Shown: positions 32,689 to 44,952 of the stretch, one piece after another
Layout of the letters: each line of letters starts with the position of its first letter
How positions within the stretch are numbered: position 1 is the stretch's first letter
Assembly: GCA_918026815.1 (NCBI GenBank)
Contig: CAKJVC010000006.1
Coordinates: 62,001 to 126,000, forward strand
Length of the DNA: 64,000 bases
Direction: 5' to 3'
From: Chalara sp. BL73
Taxonomy: Eukaryota; Ascomycota; Leotiomycetes; Helotiales
Made by a program: the position numbers and the translations under genes
Notes under the pieces: model-generated
Seen by the model: the letters and a program-made list of their open reading frames with translations, nothing else
What the model was told of the DNA's origin: nothing
The model's database searches: none

Positions 32689-33997
32689 ATGTTTACTCAA
32701 GCTGTTCTCATCGCCCTCCTTGCGGCTGTCTCTGAGGCTCGGTCAGTCCATATCATCACGTGCGCTCCCACACAAGACACCTACTGACACAGGTTTCAGC
32801 TTTGGCCAGGAACAAGGCAATGGTGCTGTAACTGCTATCGGTGCCCTCAGCGACTTAGGAAGCCCAGGTCAAGCTGCAACCCTCGCTGGAGGCTCCATCC
32901 AATTCCTCCTTGCTGCTGCCAACCCATGCCTCAAGCTCCAGCATGCCGACTCTATCATCGCCACACTGGGCAACAGTGACCGAGCTATCGCCGCAGCTCG
33001 TGGCTACGTCGCTGCCGAACAGAACTTCAATCCCTTCGTCGTCTCCGTCCCATCCATCTGCTCAGACCCAACTCTCCCAACCACCGAGGCCCTCCGTGGC
33101 GTGGTCCCTCTCATCGATCCTGCCGTTGTTGGATCGGACCTCGAGAATGCCAATTCCAAGCAATCCGTGGCTACTCCTTTCACCGCCACTGGCCTCAGTG
33201 TTGCCGAAGTCATGGTTGCTCAGGGCTTCTCCAACTTCACGGCCGTTGCGCTCGACGGAACCAAATCTACTCCTGGCGCTGCTGCCCCTGTTTCTCCCCC
33301 AGCCGCTGGCTCATCTGAGGTAGCCGCCACTCCCGTTGTCGCAGCACCAGCCAGCAGCGCCCCAACTTGCGGAGGCACCACTTTTGTGACTGTCACACGT
33401 GAAGTTGTAAGTTCACCAAGTTCATTAACTGGTCATTAAACTAACAGGATACAGGCTGCCACTCAAGCACCAGCTGCCAGCTCTGCTGTTGCCGCACCTC
33501 CCGCATCCACAACCGGAGCTACTGGCGCAGCCGGAACTTGCACTGGCGGTGGCTCGACTCTTGCCTGTAGCGCCCCAGCCGTAGGCGCTGGTGCCGTCAG
33601 CGACCCCGTTACCGGAACCTTTGACGGCTTTGTCGCTTCCACCATTGCTGGTCTCGATTTCGGTATCTGCGTCCCAACCATCAAGTTCGAAGCCGGACTC
33701 AACGGCCGCAAGACCACCGAGTTCACTTTCCAAGCCATCGACCCTCTCGTAAACAAGGGTCAACAGGAGGCTTTGAACCCCAACATCATCACCAACAGAA
33801 TCAAGGATCAGCTTACCAATGTTTGCGGTGCTAACCAGGCTGCGAAGGACGCCGCGGTTGCTGCCCAAGCCAAGATCGCTGCTCTCGGTACGAGGGACGC
33901 ATCAACAGCTAATGCCTGGAATGAGGCCCTTGGTTTCGCGGGAACCAACATCAACCCCGACAACGCGCCTGTTACCGGCCTTGTTGGTCACGTGTAA
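32689..33997 (+). CDS. Secreted Ala/Pro/Thr-rich protein, probable cell-wall or matrix protein
   Basis: Exons 32689-32741, 32800-33406 and 33455-33997 give 400 aa with consistent phases. Seen: an 18-residue signal peptide (ends SEARFGQ), an N-terminal globular part with SDLGSPGQAATLAGGSI and paired cysteines, then an Ala/Pro/Ser/Thr linker (PASSAPT, APAASSAVAAPPAST) that would be O-glycosylated, and a C-terminal folded part (FDGFVASTIAGLDFG, ITNRIKDQLTNVCGANQAAKD). No GPI-anchor tail: it ends in a polar GLVGHV. I know similar anonymous secreted proteins across Pezizomycotina but no function. The third-position C preference (GCC, ACC, CTC) is stronger than in neighbours, which suggests high expression. 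The first splice uses the GTTTCAG acceptor; using the earlier ACACAG would shift the frame. Confidence 0.8.
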
Positions 33998-35215
33998 GAT
34001 AAATGATCGGCTTTTAGAGAGATTTCTGTAGGATATAGGTTTTTAGCGGCAGAGGGCGAACTTGGAGTTGTAAATCATGCATAGTGGAAAGTTCAATTCA
34101 AATATAATTTCCACCCATATTTTTTCCAGTACCATGAATTTCAAGTGAGCGACGTGAATTAAAGAAGTAATTGAAAGCTTGGGTAATGCAAACATGGTAT
34201 TCCCCTTTTCACAGCATTACCGATTTAACCCAATATTAAGCATATGGTTCCCACTCTATATACGCAAATCAAATAAAAGTATGCGCCCTGCAACAAAATA
34301 CCACGGTACAGCATCGCGATACGGTAATAATGCAATCTATATACAAAATCGTCACAAAAGCGAGGGTTAAATAATACATATACGTAAATTATTACAACTC
34401 TCTCCAATAAACAGAAAGGTAAAAACCTAGGCAGCAAACTTAAATAAGGAAGCAGCGATTTCGCGTTGGCAAAACGCGCACAAGCTAGTTGCCCTCTTTC
34501 GGCAGAGAATTCCAAGATCTGGGATGAATGCGTAATCTCTGTCGCGAGGTCAACGCAAGATCATGATGGGGGATCCTGAAAAGTGTGAGAGCTTTGGGGG
34601 AGAAAGCATGGTGGTGCAGGGTTTTTTTTTGGGAGGAGGCGATTCCTGGATGAGGAAGTGGATCTAAAAGAAGGAAGGCCCTTTAAGGAAGCAGTACCAC
34701 GAAGGGTTCTGTGTAGTGAATAGTAATTTTGTACTCTCTGTTTAATTATCGATACATTTGATGCAAAATAGCATAGTGCGAATTATTCGTGTAAGCTTAC
34801 GATCTAAATCGGATGGACTCCGGGATTTTACTTTCTTGACGTGGCAAAAGAAATTGTGCTTTTATATATAATAAGAAGATACTATGCCGAGACGTTGGAA
34901 ACGTAGTATTAAAAGAAATATAGTATATGAGCTAGATAAATTTAAGCGTTGAAGAAATATTTATGCTTATTTGATAACAGCCTATAATTAGCATAGAGAA
35001 ACTGCGTTTCACCTCTTATTGCATTAATCAAGTTACTAATGCAGTGCAGACTGTTCATCTAGCGAGTAAGAGGCGCTAGAAGTAGGATTCTCTGAATATT
35101 TTATATAGATTACACACTATCAACACCAGTTTTTCGAGAGGAAACCACCCAATCAAGATGACCCACTTTGAGAAACATCTGAAATGAAGAATGTAGGGAC
35201 AGCTAAGCAGATCTA
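33998..35215. other. Intergenic, AT-rich, nothing recognised
   Basis: Between two convergent genes. The 34740-35110 part is strongly AT-rich and may be old transposon sequence, but I found no terminal repeats or target duplications. Open frames on both strands are short and motif-free. Confidence 0.35.
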
Positions 35216-38200
35216 TCAATAAATAGGCGCCGACCTATCAGTAGATATAGATAGGTTATTGAAAGCACCCGCCAGATCCTGTTCGTCATCAAGGTCCAGG
35301 TCCCCGTCTTCAGCCTCGTCTACATCGCCACTGGCCCCGCCTCCTACTGGAGGCATCTCAACCTCTCTAGCGTCTGTGCTTCGTGCTGCGAAAAAAGGAT
35401 GGCCTTCGTGTAATGACCGCCCCTGGCAGATATAACCCATGGGCGTGTGCATGATGTCTTGTCCCTTGCGGCGGACCGTAAGCCACTCTAGTAGGAAGTC
35501 GACAGGATCCTTGGTAGTGAGGCCAATGTGCTCGGTGTTGCTCTGCGGGCCGTCTGTATCGGTCTTGTCTGGAAGCCGCAGGTATTTGGCCAGAGGAGCA
35601 CACTCTGTAAAGCTGATGTATAGTCGGCCAGCGAAAATTCCAAGTTCGATGGATAACCAATCAGGTATGGTGCAGTCATCTGGTAGGGGAGGGAGGACAT
35701 AGTATGAAAGCCCGTTGAAGTGCAGCATGTTTTTCGTGACAGGGGCAGCATACGCAATCAGGTGCACCTTTGGTTTCCTGGCTGTACGAATCATGGGAAT
35801 TAAAATCTCAGCCTCTTCAGAGATGACTATGAGTGCTGTTTCATTTGAAGGGCTCCACAAAATCCATTCAACGGGGCGCTGTGGAAAGCATTGGTTATTA
35901 TTACCAGAAGCAAAGAAAGGTGGCGGGTTACCAACTTACGAGGAAGCTATCATTCAAAGTCTTTTTTCCACACTTGATAGTACGCATGAACTCAGCCGAA
36001 ACAAACAGCCGCGAGGTTGTGCGGCAAACATTGTATTTTTGGCCAATGCTCGTACGCGCTAGAGCATCATAGACGTGCTCGTATCCCTGTTCCCCAGCGA
36101 GTTGGCCAGCTTTAGCAAACCTTAAAACAGCTGCACTTAATCCAAGGAATTTGAGTGGTTTGTAGTGCGTTGGCTTTTGTACGTAGCGTACCTGCTCGGC
36201 TTGGGACTCGACTTCTCGCTCCTGTTCTACTTCCTCTAGCACAGAGCTATGAGCATGGTTCCCAGTGGCATTTGCTGCTCGCCTCTTATCACTGAGTTCC
36301 TCTATAAAACCCCTCAGTTTCGCAAACGACATGTCAGCGACAGAAGTTGTTTCGGTGCTTGTCATCACTCCGTACAGCTGCTCAAGAGTCTGGCGCTCCG
36401 GGTGCTGAATAACTTTGAGATAGGTTTTTCGGTAGCCGCTTTCCATAAGGAAATTCACGTTCTCCCATTGCGCATTCGTCCGACGGCAGAAGTCAGTCCC
36501 TTGTGCAAGATATAGATTCTGTAAGTGCTCATTCGCCCGGCAAGTCTGTTCCAGAAGCCAGCACACAACGTGGGAGGAGTCAATATGGGAAGAATCAAGT
36601 ACCTCCCCACGAAGTTTCCTGCACACATCTAGGATGCTCTGGTCAACTTCCGGTGGGGCAAAGAAAATGACAGACTGAGTAGTTCCTAATTGTCGTAGCC
36701 TCATCGCGGCTGGATCTATTAACGACACCTGTCATTTAGCGGGTCGGTCGGTAGTTAACTTACCTTGCATCGTGTGATCTTTTGTCTGGCCGAGAGCCAG
36801 AGTCAATGCTCCGCGGGCCTTCCGTGGCAGCGTCAAATCTATTCCACGTGTGTGTGCCTCATCAATGTATACGAGGCATTCGTCAAGGTTATCGGCAAAA
36901 GGGGTGGCGAGCAATGGGACCGCCCCCTTTCCCCCTCGATACTGTACCCAAGCTCTGTTGTCAGCACCGAAATAGACAGCCCCCTTAGCTTGTGGGTCTA
37001 TATCTAGCCAAGTCCTCACGAGCGTTCGATTGTCCATTTCAAGGATATAGGCCCCGGCATCGATAAGAATCCTGATCTCCATTCGCGCGATCCTTTGCAG
37101 TAGCTCTTCTTCTGTCAAGTGCTTTCCCTGCCGAGCTGCAAGGTTATACTGTCGATTCCTGCCCTCCAGAATGTAGGTGAGCACTTCTGCATTGGTTTGG
37201 CGTAAGCCGGGTAAGTCGTCTTGCCTGATATTTAAGGGAAGCATCATTTTATTATCATTTGTGCCACTGAATCCGGTTGTCTTAGCGCACGAGACATTCT
37301 CTCCTTCTCGCGGGTTCGAGAACAAGGGGAGGTCCCATCCAGAAGCCTGCAGCTTGACGCCAAATTGCTTTGCGTGAGCAGGGAAAACAAAGTTGTTCAT
37401 GTAATGATTAAGGACGTTTCTGTCAAGCCGAAGGTGATGCCATAGTTCCTCGACTTGTCCTTGCTCATCTCCGTTAATGAAACTCCAGTGATGCAAAGCT
37501 TCCGGTAGGGTATCAGAACCGTAGGTCCACCTATCATACTCAGATGCTGGGTCATCAGACTTCAGAACATGCTGTAAACCTTCACGGAACTGAGATGGAT
37601 TGAGACCCGAGTAATAGAACGCCAAGCAAGTGAATAGTATAGAGACGTCAGGATGACCGAATTCTGCCTGTTCGGATGGAACCCCTTTCGCGTCAAAAGG
37701 GACCGCAATAGGATGCCTGTTTGGATGCAGCCCATACTGAACATTCCACCTTTTCTTTAGACAGAGCAAAAGAATCCTATTCAGTAATAGCCCACGGATG
37801 AGGAGGAGGTTTTTCCGAGCCGAAGACTTATCTGCGAAAAGAGCTGATACTTGGTCAATGAGCTGTCGGTCGAGATTATCTTCCGATAGCAAGCGCTTAA
37901 TCTCACTCTTACTAACAGGTAAACTCGAGTCGGCCAAACGAAGAACGGAAATCCGTCCGTCGCAGATGTCATCTATTAGCCGCTGGTGTAAGGCGTTTTC
38001 CACGTCTGTTCGGAGGAAGTATATCATTGGAAACCCATGAGGTCGTGAAACGACCTCAATGCTTTGCGGGAAATCGCGCTGAAGATCTGGGAGATGATCC
38101 TCAACCAGAGACAATAGAACCTGTGAAACCTCCCAGCGATGTGGGTTTCCATCGACTGATATTTGTGGGCCACTGGGGTATATGAGCTGCGTCTTGACCG

Positions 38201-41200
38201 CTAGGGTAAAGTCGGATTCATCGAGGACATCGCGACAAGTGCTAGTTAACCATGACTGAAATGTAACCATTTCGCGTGCTTCAATAAGCCTTGAGTCCGC
38301 AAGGCGTTGAAGCCCACTGAGCTTGTACGATAATAGATGCTCGGGAGTAGTAAGCATAACACCACAGCAGCGAAGAATTTCATGATGGTGCGTGGAGTAT
38401 AGTTGGAGCATGTTCGGTGTCGTTGAGGTCCGGCGTGAGAATGGAATATGCCTGATCTCTCGACCTACTAGCCCACCTAGTCTAGACTGCACTGTTTGAG
38501 CAGTCTGTAGTAGCAGCGCCTTTGGCACGATAAGGCGCGAGAGTTGCTTCTTGTCTGCCAAAATCGCCACAACCATAGGCACAATGCAGGAGGTTTTTCC
38601 TAACAACTATTAGTTTTATGCCAAAAGCAAATTTATTCCAAAGCAATGAATGTTCCACGTAGAAGGCTACATTGCCTCGGATCCAAGATCAACGGATAAT
38701 TTACTTACCTTTGCCCATGTTCATTTGCAAAACAGAGTTTGAACCAGACGCCGGCAATATAATAGCATGGGCAACATCTATCTGCTCACAGCGAATGAGA
38801 AGATCGCTCTCAATCTCTATAAGTAACCAGTCTGGAAACTCCAGTGGGCTCCAGTTCTCGTGGCCAGTATTTCGCCATTCCTGAAGCAGTTTATGGCGGT
38901 CTCCTTTTAATTGGGCATGTCTAATTCGTAGAAGTCTTTGTAAGGTGGTAGCCAGAACGCCATAAGAAACCAACAACTCTTTCATGTTATGTCCAAATTG
39001 GTGATTAGAGCTTGAACGCAGTTGCTCAAGAATCGTCGTTGGAGTGGTGCATGGCCATAAAACACCTAGCTGAAGCCATTGGAAACGATCATCCTCAGAG
39101 GAGAAGGCATTCCGAATGCGCTCAAACTGACATCCCAGAACCGCCCGAGCTTTTTCGATGGCATCTCCGACAATATCAACACCTGGTGGTACCTTTTGAA
39201 AATTAGACTTGTTGCTGACGTCCTTTAGAGCGAGAAGGCTCTTCTTCAAGTCATTTCCATATTGCTTGCGCAACAGGTCCGGGGAATTGACAAATAAATC
39301 CAATATTTCACCTAGCTCAACCATCTCCTTGGATGGAGTAGTCTTTCGGGGGAGATTATTCTGCTCGCTGGGCGAATATATGCCTCGGCTTAGATCTTTA
39401 CCTAACAGCCCTCCATGATTAGGAGGCAAGTGGTCTAAAGGAAGGGGTGCGCATTTTACTAGAAGATCTGGCAGTGATGGAAGAGCTGAGCCTGGGCTAG
39501 GCATTCCGAAGGCTGTAAGCTCTTTATTCCAAACTCGCGGTCCCGATACATCTTTCGCGCCTTTGTAGCGATCCAGGATCTCCTGAACTTGAATGACATA
39601 CTCCGAGAGGAGCATATTCCGATGCAAGCGTTGCCATTCAGGGAGAACTCTTTCTAAAGTTGCCTCGCTATCGAGCACTGTTGATTCAAATTCCTCGACT
39701 GATGGTTCTGAGCTAGGCCACTGTTCCAGGAGAAAGCGAGCCAGTCGTTTCCCTTCAGTCTCACACTTGATTCGATGTTTCTCTTGAAATATATCTTGCT
39801 CTATTTTACCCCTTCTAGCATTTGATTCAAAAACAGGATAGTCTAATGCGACGAAGTTCAAAAGTGATTCAAGAGTTGGGGATGCGTCAAGCTTAAAACC
39901 AGTGAACCATGGACTGATTGGGGGTTGTAAGTCTTTCAATTCATCGAGACAAGCGAATGCGGCTAGTGACCGGATCGCGTCCATGTTAGGCTTTGTGCCA
40001 AACGACAAGAGACTTAATCGAAAAAGCAACTTATACGGATCGTGAGGATCAGTTTGTCGGCAAAGATCTACGAGAGCGCCCCAGTTTTCGCCAATATTGT
40101 TCTCTACTAAATCGCCGAGACAATTTGAAGCGCGTTCTAAATCTAAGGCTGTGTGGTGAAATCCTCCAATCAACTTCCAATCTTGAAGGATAGCTTCCAG
40201 GCGTTTAGTCATATGAACCCGAAATGGCTTCTCGCGAACGACTTGCACGATTTGGTAAACATCGGTGGCTTGGGGCAAACTGGCCAGTCGATCTCTGGAG
40301 TTGTACACCACGTCTCCTCCGGTTGTCAAACTGCCGATATCAGAAATACCGCGCTCGTAAAGGAGACGCCGAATTTCACCGCGCCTATGGAGGTTAGAAG
40401 GGATATCAGGTTCAAAAGTTTTCGCTTTGTCTTCATCTGAGTCAAAAGCTCGGAGTCGGTCTGATTTAGCCAGTATCTCTTGGACAACGCCTTTATAGCT
40501 ATCATGTTGAATGCTAATGGTAAGGTGTGGGTCCCAGGTAGCTGTCTGCAGACGTCTCTTGTCCTTGGGATAGTACTCTCTTTCAGGGCTTAGTCTCCCA
40601 ATGGCTTTCAAGATGGAGGCAATCCCATCACTCATCCATGTCCAGGGCTGGCAATATCCTGATCTGAGTGTGTGAAGAGCTTCCTCCGTGCCAGTACGCC
40701 CTGTGAGTGGGTCGGGTAAAACAAATGAGGTGAAAGCGTGAAACCTAGCTTTGGAGTAGAGCAGTCGCTGCTCAGGCGGACATGACAATTTCCCCAAAAC
40801 ACTATCGATGCCGAATCTCCCATATTCGGTAGTGCTACTCGCCCGAACGGTAACATGCATACCATGACGGTTGTATGTCAGCTGGCCCAGTGGAGCAATT
40901 ATGCTTCGGCGCTCAGTATTCAGAACGTCGCGAAGCACAATTTTGCTCAGGAACCCGTACAAAGTCCCTGCATCCTGGTTGGGATCGATCTCTGCGTGTA
41001 GCTCTCGACACTCAAGAAGGCTATTTTTATTGACAAAAAAAGAGAGCTCGAGGTGCCGCATTTCAACCGAAAGTTTGCCTATCGCGGGCTGGAAGACAGT
41101 CAACCGTTGGGGTTCTTCGAAGTGGCGGAAGATCCCAACCACACGTTTGCAGAGGTCTGAATGGGGATCAACCAACATTACCCTCTTTCGCTTTGCATAG

Positions 41201-44200
41201 CGATTGGAGACATCTAGAATCCAGTCACTCTGCCTAGTCTTCCATATGATAGGCTTTCGTCGAATCTCCAGGCACCTCGTACGGAGATTAAGCCAGTGTG
41301 TACAACTTTCGATGAGACCTGCTGGAAGATCAAAGCTGTCGTTGTTCATAAATACACGTCGAGGAACATATTCCAGAAGAGTATCTCTAATAAGTGCTCG
41401 AATTATCACCCTGTTTCCGCGGAGGCCAAAGTGTATTTCGTTACCGTATATACGGGTCGCCATGACGTGGCTCATGTCGTTCAATGAGGATGGGAAGGTC
41501 AGAAGGTGCTGATTCCCGAAAAGCTCCTTGACGTCCTCCGATTCTCTAATGTCTAGGGGCAGTCTACCCAACGGCTTCCCATCTACTAGCAAATGTCCCT
41601 CAATGAAGTTGTAGTGGACTACCTGAGAGACAATGAAATTGTTTGTCGTACTAGTTGTGATCGACTTAACCCATATCTTGTTCGAGGAGGAGATGAACTG
41701 CCAAGGAGAGTAAATCCTCCCAGTTGAATTGCCAGGATCGGACCAATTCTTGTTAATTGCATCCCCCAAGCTGTTAGGATTTGACTCAATAGAATGTTTA
41801 ATGAGCCGCCGAATGCGATACGCCATTTTCATATCTCTAACAAGCATATTTTTCAGATTCAAAGGCAGCTCCTTGAGATCGACCACGAGGTTCTCTTGCA
41901 AGGCTACCGAGGCTTGGACAAAAGAACATAGATCCTCTGCGTCCATAGTAGAGCCTTTTTCAATAAAGATGCTAAAGGTCCTTCTGCAAATTAGGGCGGC
42001 CCAGAACCCGTATCTTGCCCCCCTTTCCGCTGCGTCAGCAGACGCTGCTTTCCTAACCTCGTCCCGGAGATGGAAGATCCATTGCAAAGTTGACTTACGC
42101 GCCGCCTTGAGCAGTCTTACCGCAGATTGGCGATCTTGGCAAGATGCCAATTCGAAGAGTCGAAGACTGAGGGTGATGAGCATCTCCATGCAATGCATCT
42201 CACGCCAATTAGTGGCAATGTTATGAAGACGGTCATTAATCTGTTCTATCAAGCGCCGGCAAAAGGATGGGTCCTGGAAGACGATGTGGACGTCTCTAAG
42301 GGGCTCTATTTGATTTTTTGCCGGCCCTGCTTGCACAGCGAGATGATTGAAGATAAGCATCGTATCTTCAGTGCTGAAATTTAGATTCGAGGCACCCAAC
42401 TCCACTAGCATAGTCAGCCACCGACGATTCGTCCCAGAGAGCAATCTTTGATAACTCATGAATTCGTGAACGGAGATTTCTGACGGACACCAGGTTTGGC
42501 TCGCCACGATCTCGTAGGACGACGGCCCATCAATGCTAGGAGCAGGATGTACTGTCGACCCAATGACTGAGTCTTGCAGACTACGCGGAACATGGATTCC
42601 ACAAAGGTGTTGAAACGTCAATTGCCTGTCCAGAGTTTTCAGCCATATTCCGGAATTGGCATCATAGTATGCGAAGTCTAGACCCAGTGGCAGAAGAATG
42701 TCAGAGAGGCGAACCTTCATTTTCATCTTCTTGTAATGGGTCTGGAGAAAGGACTTCTTTGCTGACGCAAGCGACACACCATCCGCTGTTGATTCCATGT
42801 AGCGCTTAAGCTGAGAGTAGTCTTTCAGCAGCATGGCCGGTGGCAAGGAGGCGCTGGGCTTGCTCGGGTGTCCAAGATCATTGAACATCCTAAATGTAAC
42901 ATTCCGGTATGCCGCTAGGAAGCTTGGAATTCCGAGCTCCAGTATTACTGCCGCTTTTTGAGCATCACCCTTTGGGAGAAAGTCTTCGTGGATAGATATT
43001 TTCAGTCGGTTCCGGCGGCGCCAATGCCAGCACTTTGTGCATCCGTTAACGTTACGAGATCCATCGTAATTGGTCTTGCACACGCAAGTGCCTTGACCGA
43101 ATTTCTGGCTGAGATCGTCGTATTCTCTGCAAGCACTGCTCCATTCGGATTCCTTTTTTTCATGCGAATCGTTGGATGCTTCCTCGATCTTTTGTTGTAG
43201 TTTTCGCAGCCTCGCAGACTGTTCGAGAAATCGCACAGCGAAACAGTCCTCACCAGGCTCACTGAAAATAGTCATGTAAGCAAATTTGCAATTGCTCCAT
43301 CTGCTAAGGAGGTAGTTCTGGATATCTTGGAGGCGTTTCATGCTTGATAATGTAGGGAGGTGGAGGACATCCAGCAGCTCAGGGCTGAACACTGTGGCGT
43401 AGTTGCCGAGGAGGGGGCAAGCTTGTATAGCACATTTATCCATTTGGACCCAGAGATCAAATAGATTTAAGATGAAAATGCTCATTTGCTCTGGATTGGA
43501 GTTATAAGCATCCCCAACAAAGGTGAACATATTGGCAATGGACTGTGCCACCTCAATACAGCGAGCTTTGCTATCTGCCACGGTCTCAGATGATAATTTA
43601 CTACCCTTCTCTATGCCTTTCTCTAGTTTGGTCAGCGAGAAGTACCGGTCCGCGAACTTTGTGACTTGTTCAATAATGCCATCACCTAAGTGAGGCATAT
43701 TCAACAGCATGGGACCTCTACGTTGAGAGGCGGCTGGTGCAAGAAGATTATAGAGATATTGTTTGCTATTGGGAAGGGAAAGTTGGAGAGCCTGCTCATC
43801 GGCGTGGGGTGGGAGCCTCGGGACAGGCCGTTCGATTGTTGCCTTGAAGTTTGCCCAGGCCAGTTCCACTTGGGCTGCAGTCTTTTCAATGATACTCTTC
43901 AATGTTGGGCCGACCAAGCTAAATAGTTGGCTGTAAACGGGAGAGGCAAGATGAACTCGGGTCTTTTCTATTTCTAACTTTGCAAGGCGGCGGCATAACT
44001 TGGCTCTGAGGATCAGTGTCAAGTCTGGGGCAAGCTGACCAGTACAGTCCTCAAGAAGCTGGGCAAGAACAGTGCAAATGAAGAACTTGTAGTAGGCCCG
44101 TCCAGGCTCATTTCCGAGGGCAAGGCATAGCTGACGCTGAATAGCGACGCGGAGAACGAGCCAGAGTGGTAGTCTTCTCCAGGGAATCTCAGCGTTTTGT

Positions 44201-44952
44201 ATATTAACATCGTCCCGCACTCGCTTTCTCAACCGGGGTACTTCGACAGATGATCCAACAGCCTCAAGCAAGGGCATTAACATCTGTGTAATGAGAGCTG
44301 GATCTGTGGTATCCCGTACTTCGAGGACAGACACTTTCGCCTTGATAGAGCGCGCCCCGAAACGCTTCAGAGACTCCGTGCTAGCTTGCTCAAGAAAGGT
44401 AGCAAGACTCTCCCGGAAACTCTCCTTACGAAATTCATCAAAAGTTACCTCAACAGCGCGGCCGGGGAAGTCCCACTGGAGTGCACTCTCGGCGGCGAGA
44501 ACATCCTCAGAAGAAGCTGACGCTTCGAAGACTTCAAAGATAACGGTATTTACACCATCACTACACTCATCAGTTATATAGCTTAGTTAAGAATGGGGCC
44601 ATCCTTTCCCGAGTAGTGATACATACTTTATATGACGTCGAATGAGGAGTGCTGCATTCTGTTCCACCACATATAAGATGAGGAGACCATTTTGTTGAAA
44701 GTTGCAGAATTCTTGTATAAGCGACGCTTTCTCAAGACGGCCACGGTTAAGGTTAAGACAAATATGAAGAGAATACCGAACAGAAGCCCATGTTTCGCTA
44801 AAATTTTCACCTGTAAAGTTTTCTAGAGCATCGCAGGTGCGTATGAGACGAGCCAGAATGCTCTGTTCAACGCCTCCCAAGTCTGTATCAGGACGTCCAG
44901 GCAACTTCGGCGGTAGGACCAAATGGTTGAAGACTGATTCGAGCAATGCCAT
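35216..44952 (-). CDS. Giant DUF6606/DUF3638/DUF3645 protein (often labelled ubiquitinyl hydrolase-like)
   Basis: Exons 44952-44627, 44560-38709, 38599-36764, 36715-35940 and 35878-35216 join in phase to 3150 aa, normal for this fungal family. Residues 1-260 fit DUF6606 (HLVLPPKLPGRPDTD; VVEQNAALLIRR; VSVLEVRDTTDP). The middle is largely helical with a Cys/His cluster near residues 565-590 (CVCKTNYDG, GCTKCWHW). DUF3638 begins near 1990 and includes NSVLQMNMGKGKTS; DUF3645 covers NVSCAKTTGFSGTND near 2500. Further on come CLVYIDEAHTRGIDL near 2640 and MRLRQLGTTQS. The tail is acidic (DVDEAEDGDLDLDDEQDL). Databases commonly tag these as deubiquitinase-like, but the visible motifs (GKGKT, LDESD, FSGT, DEAH) look like an SF2-type P-loop ATPase. 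Splicing is essential: the second intron lies inside the Gly codon before the Walker Lys. Confidence 0.9.
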
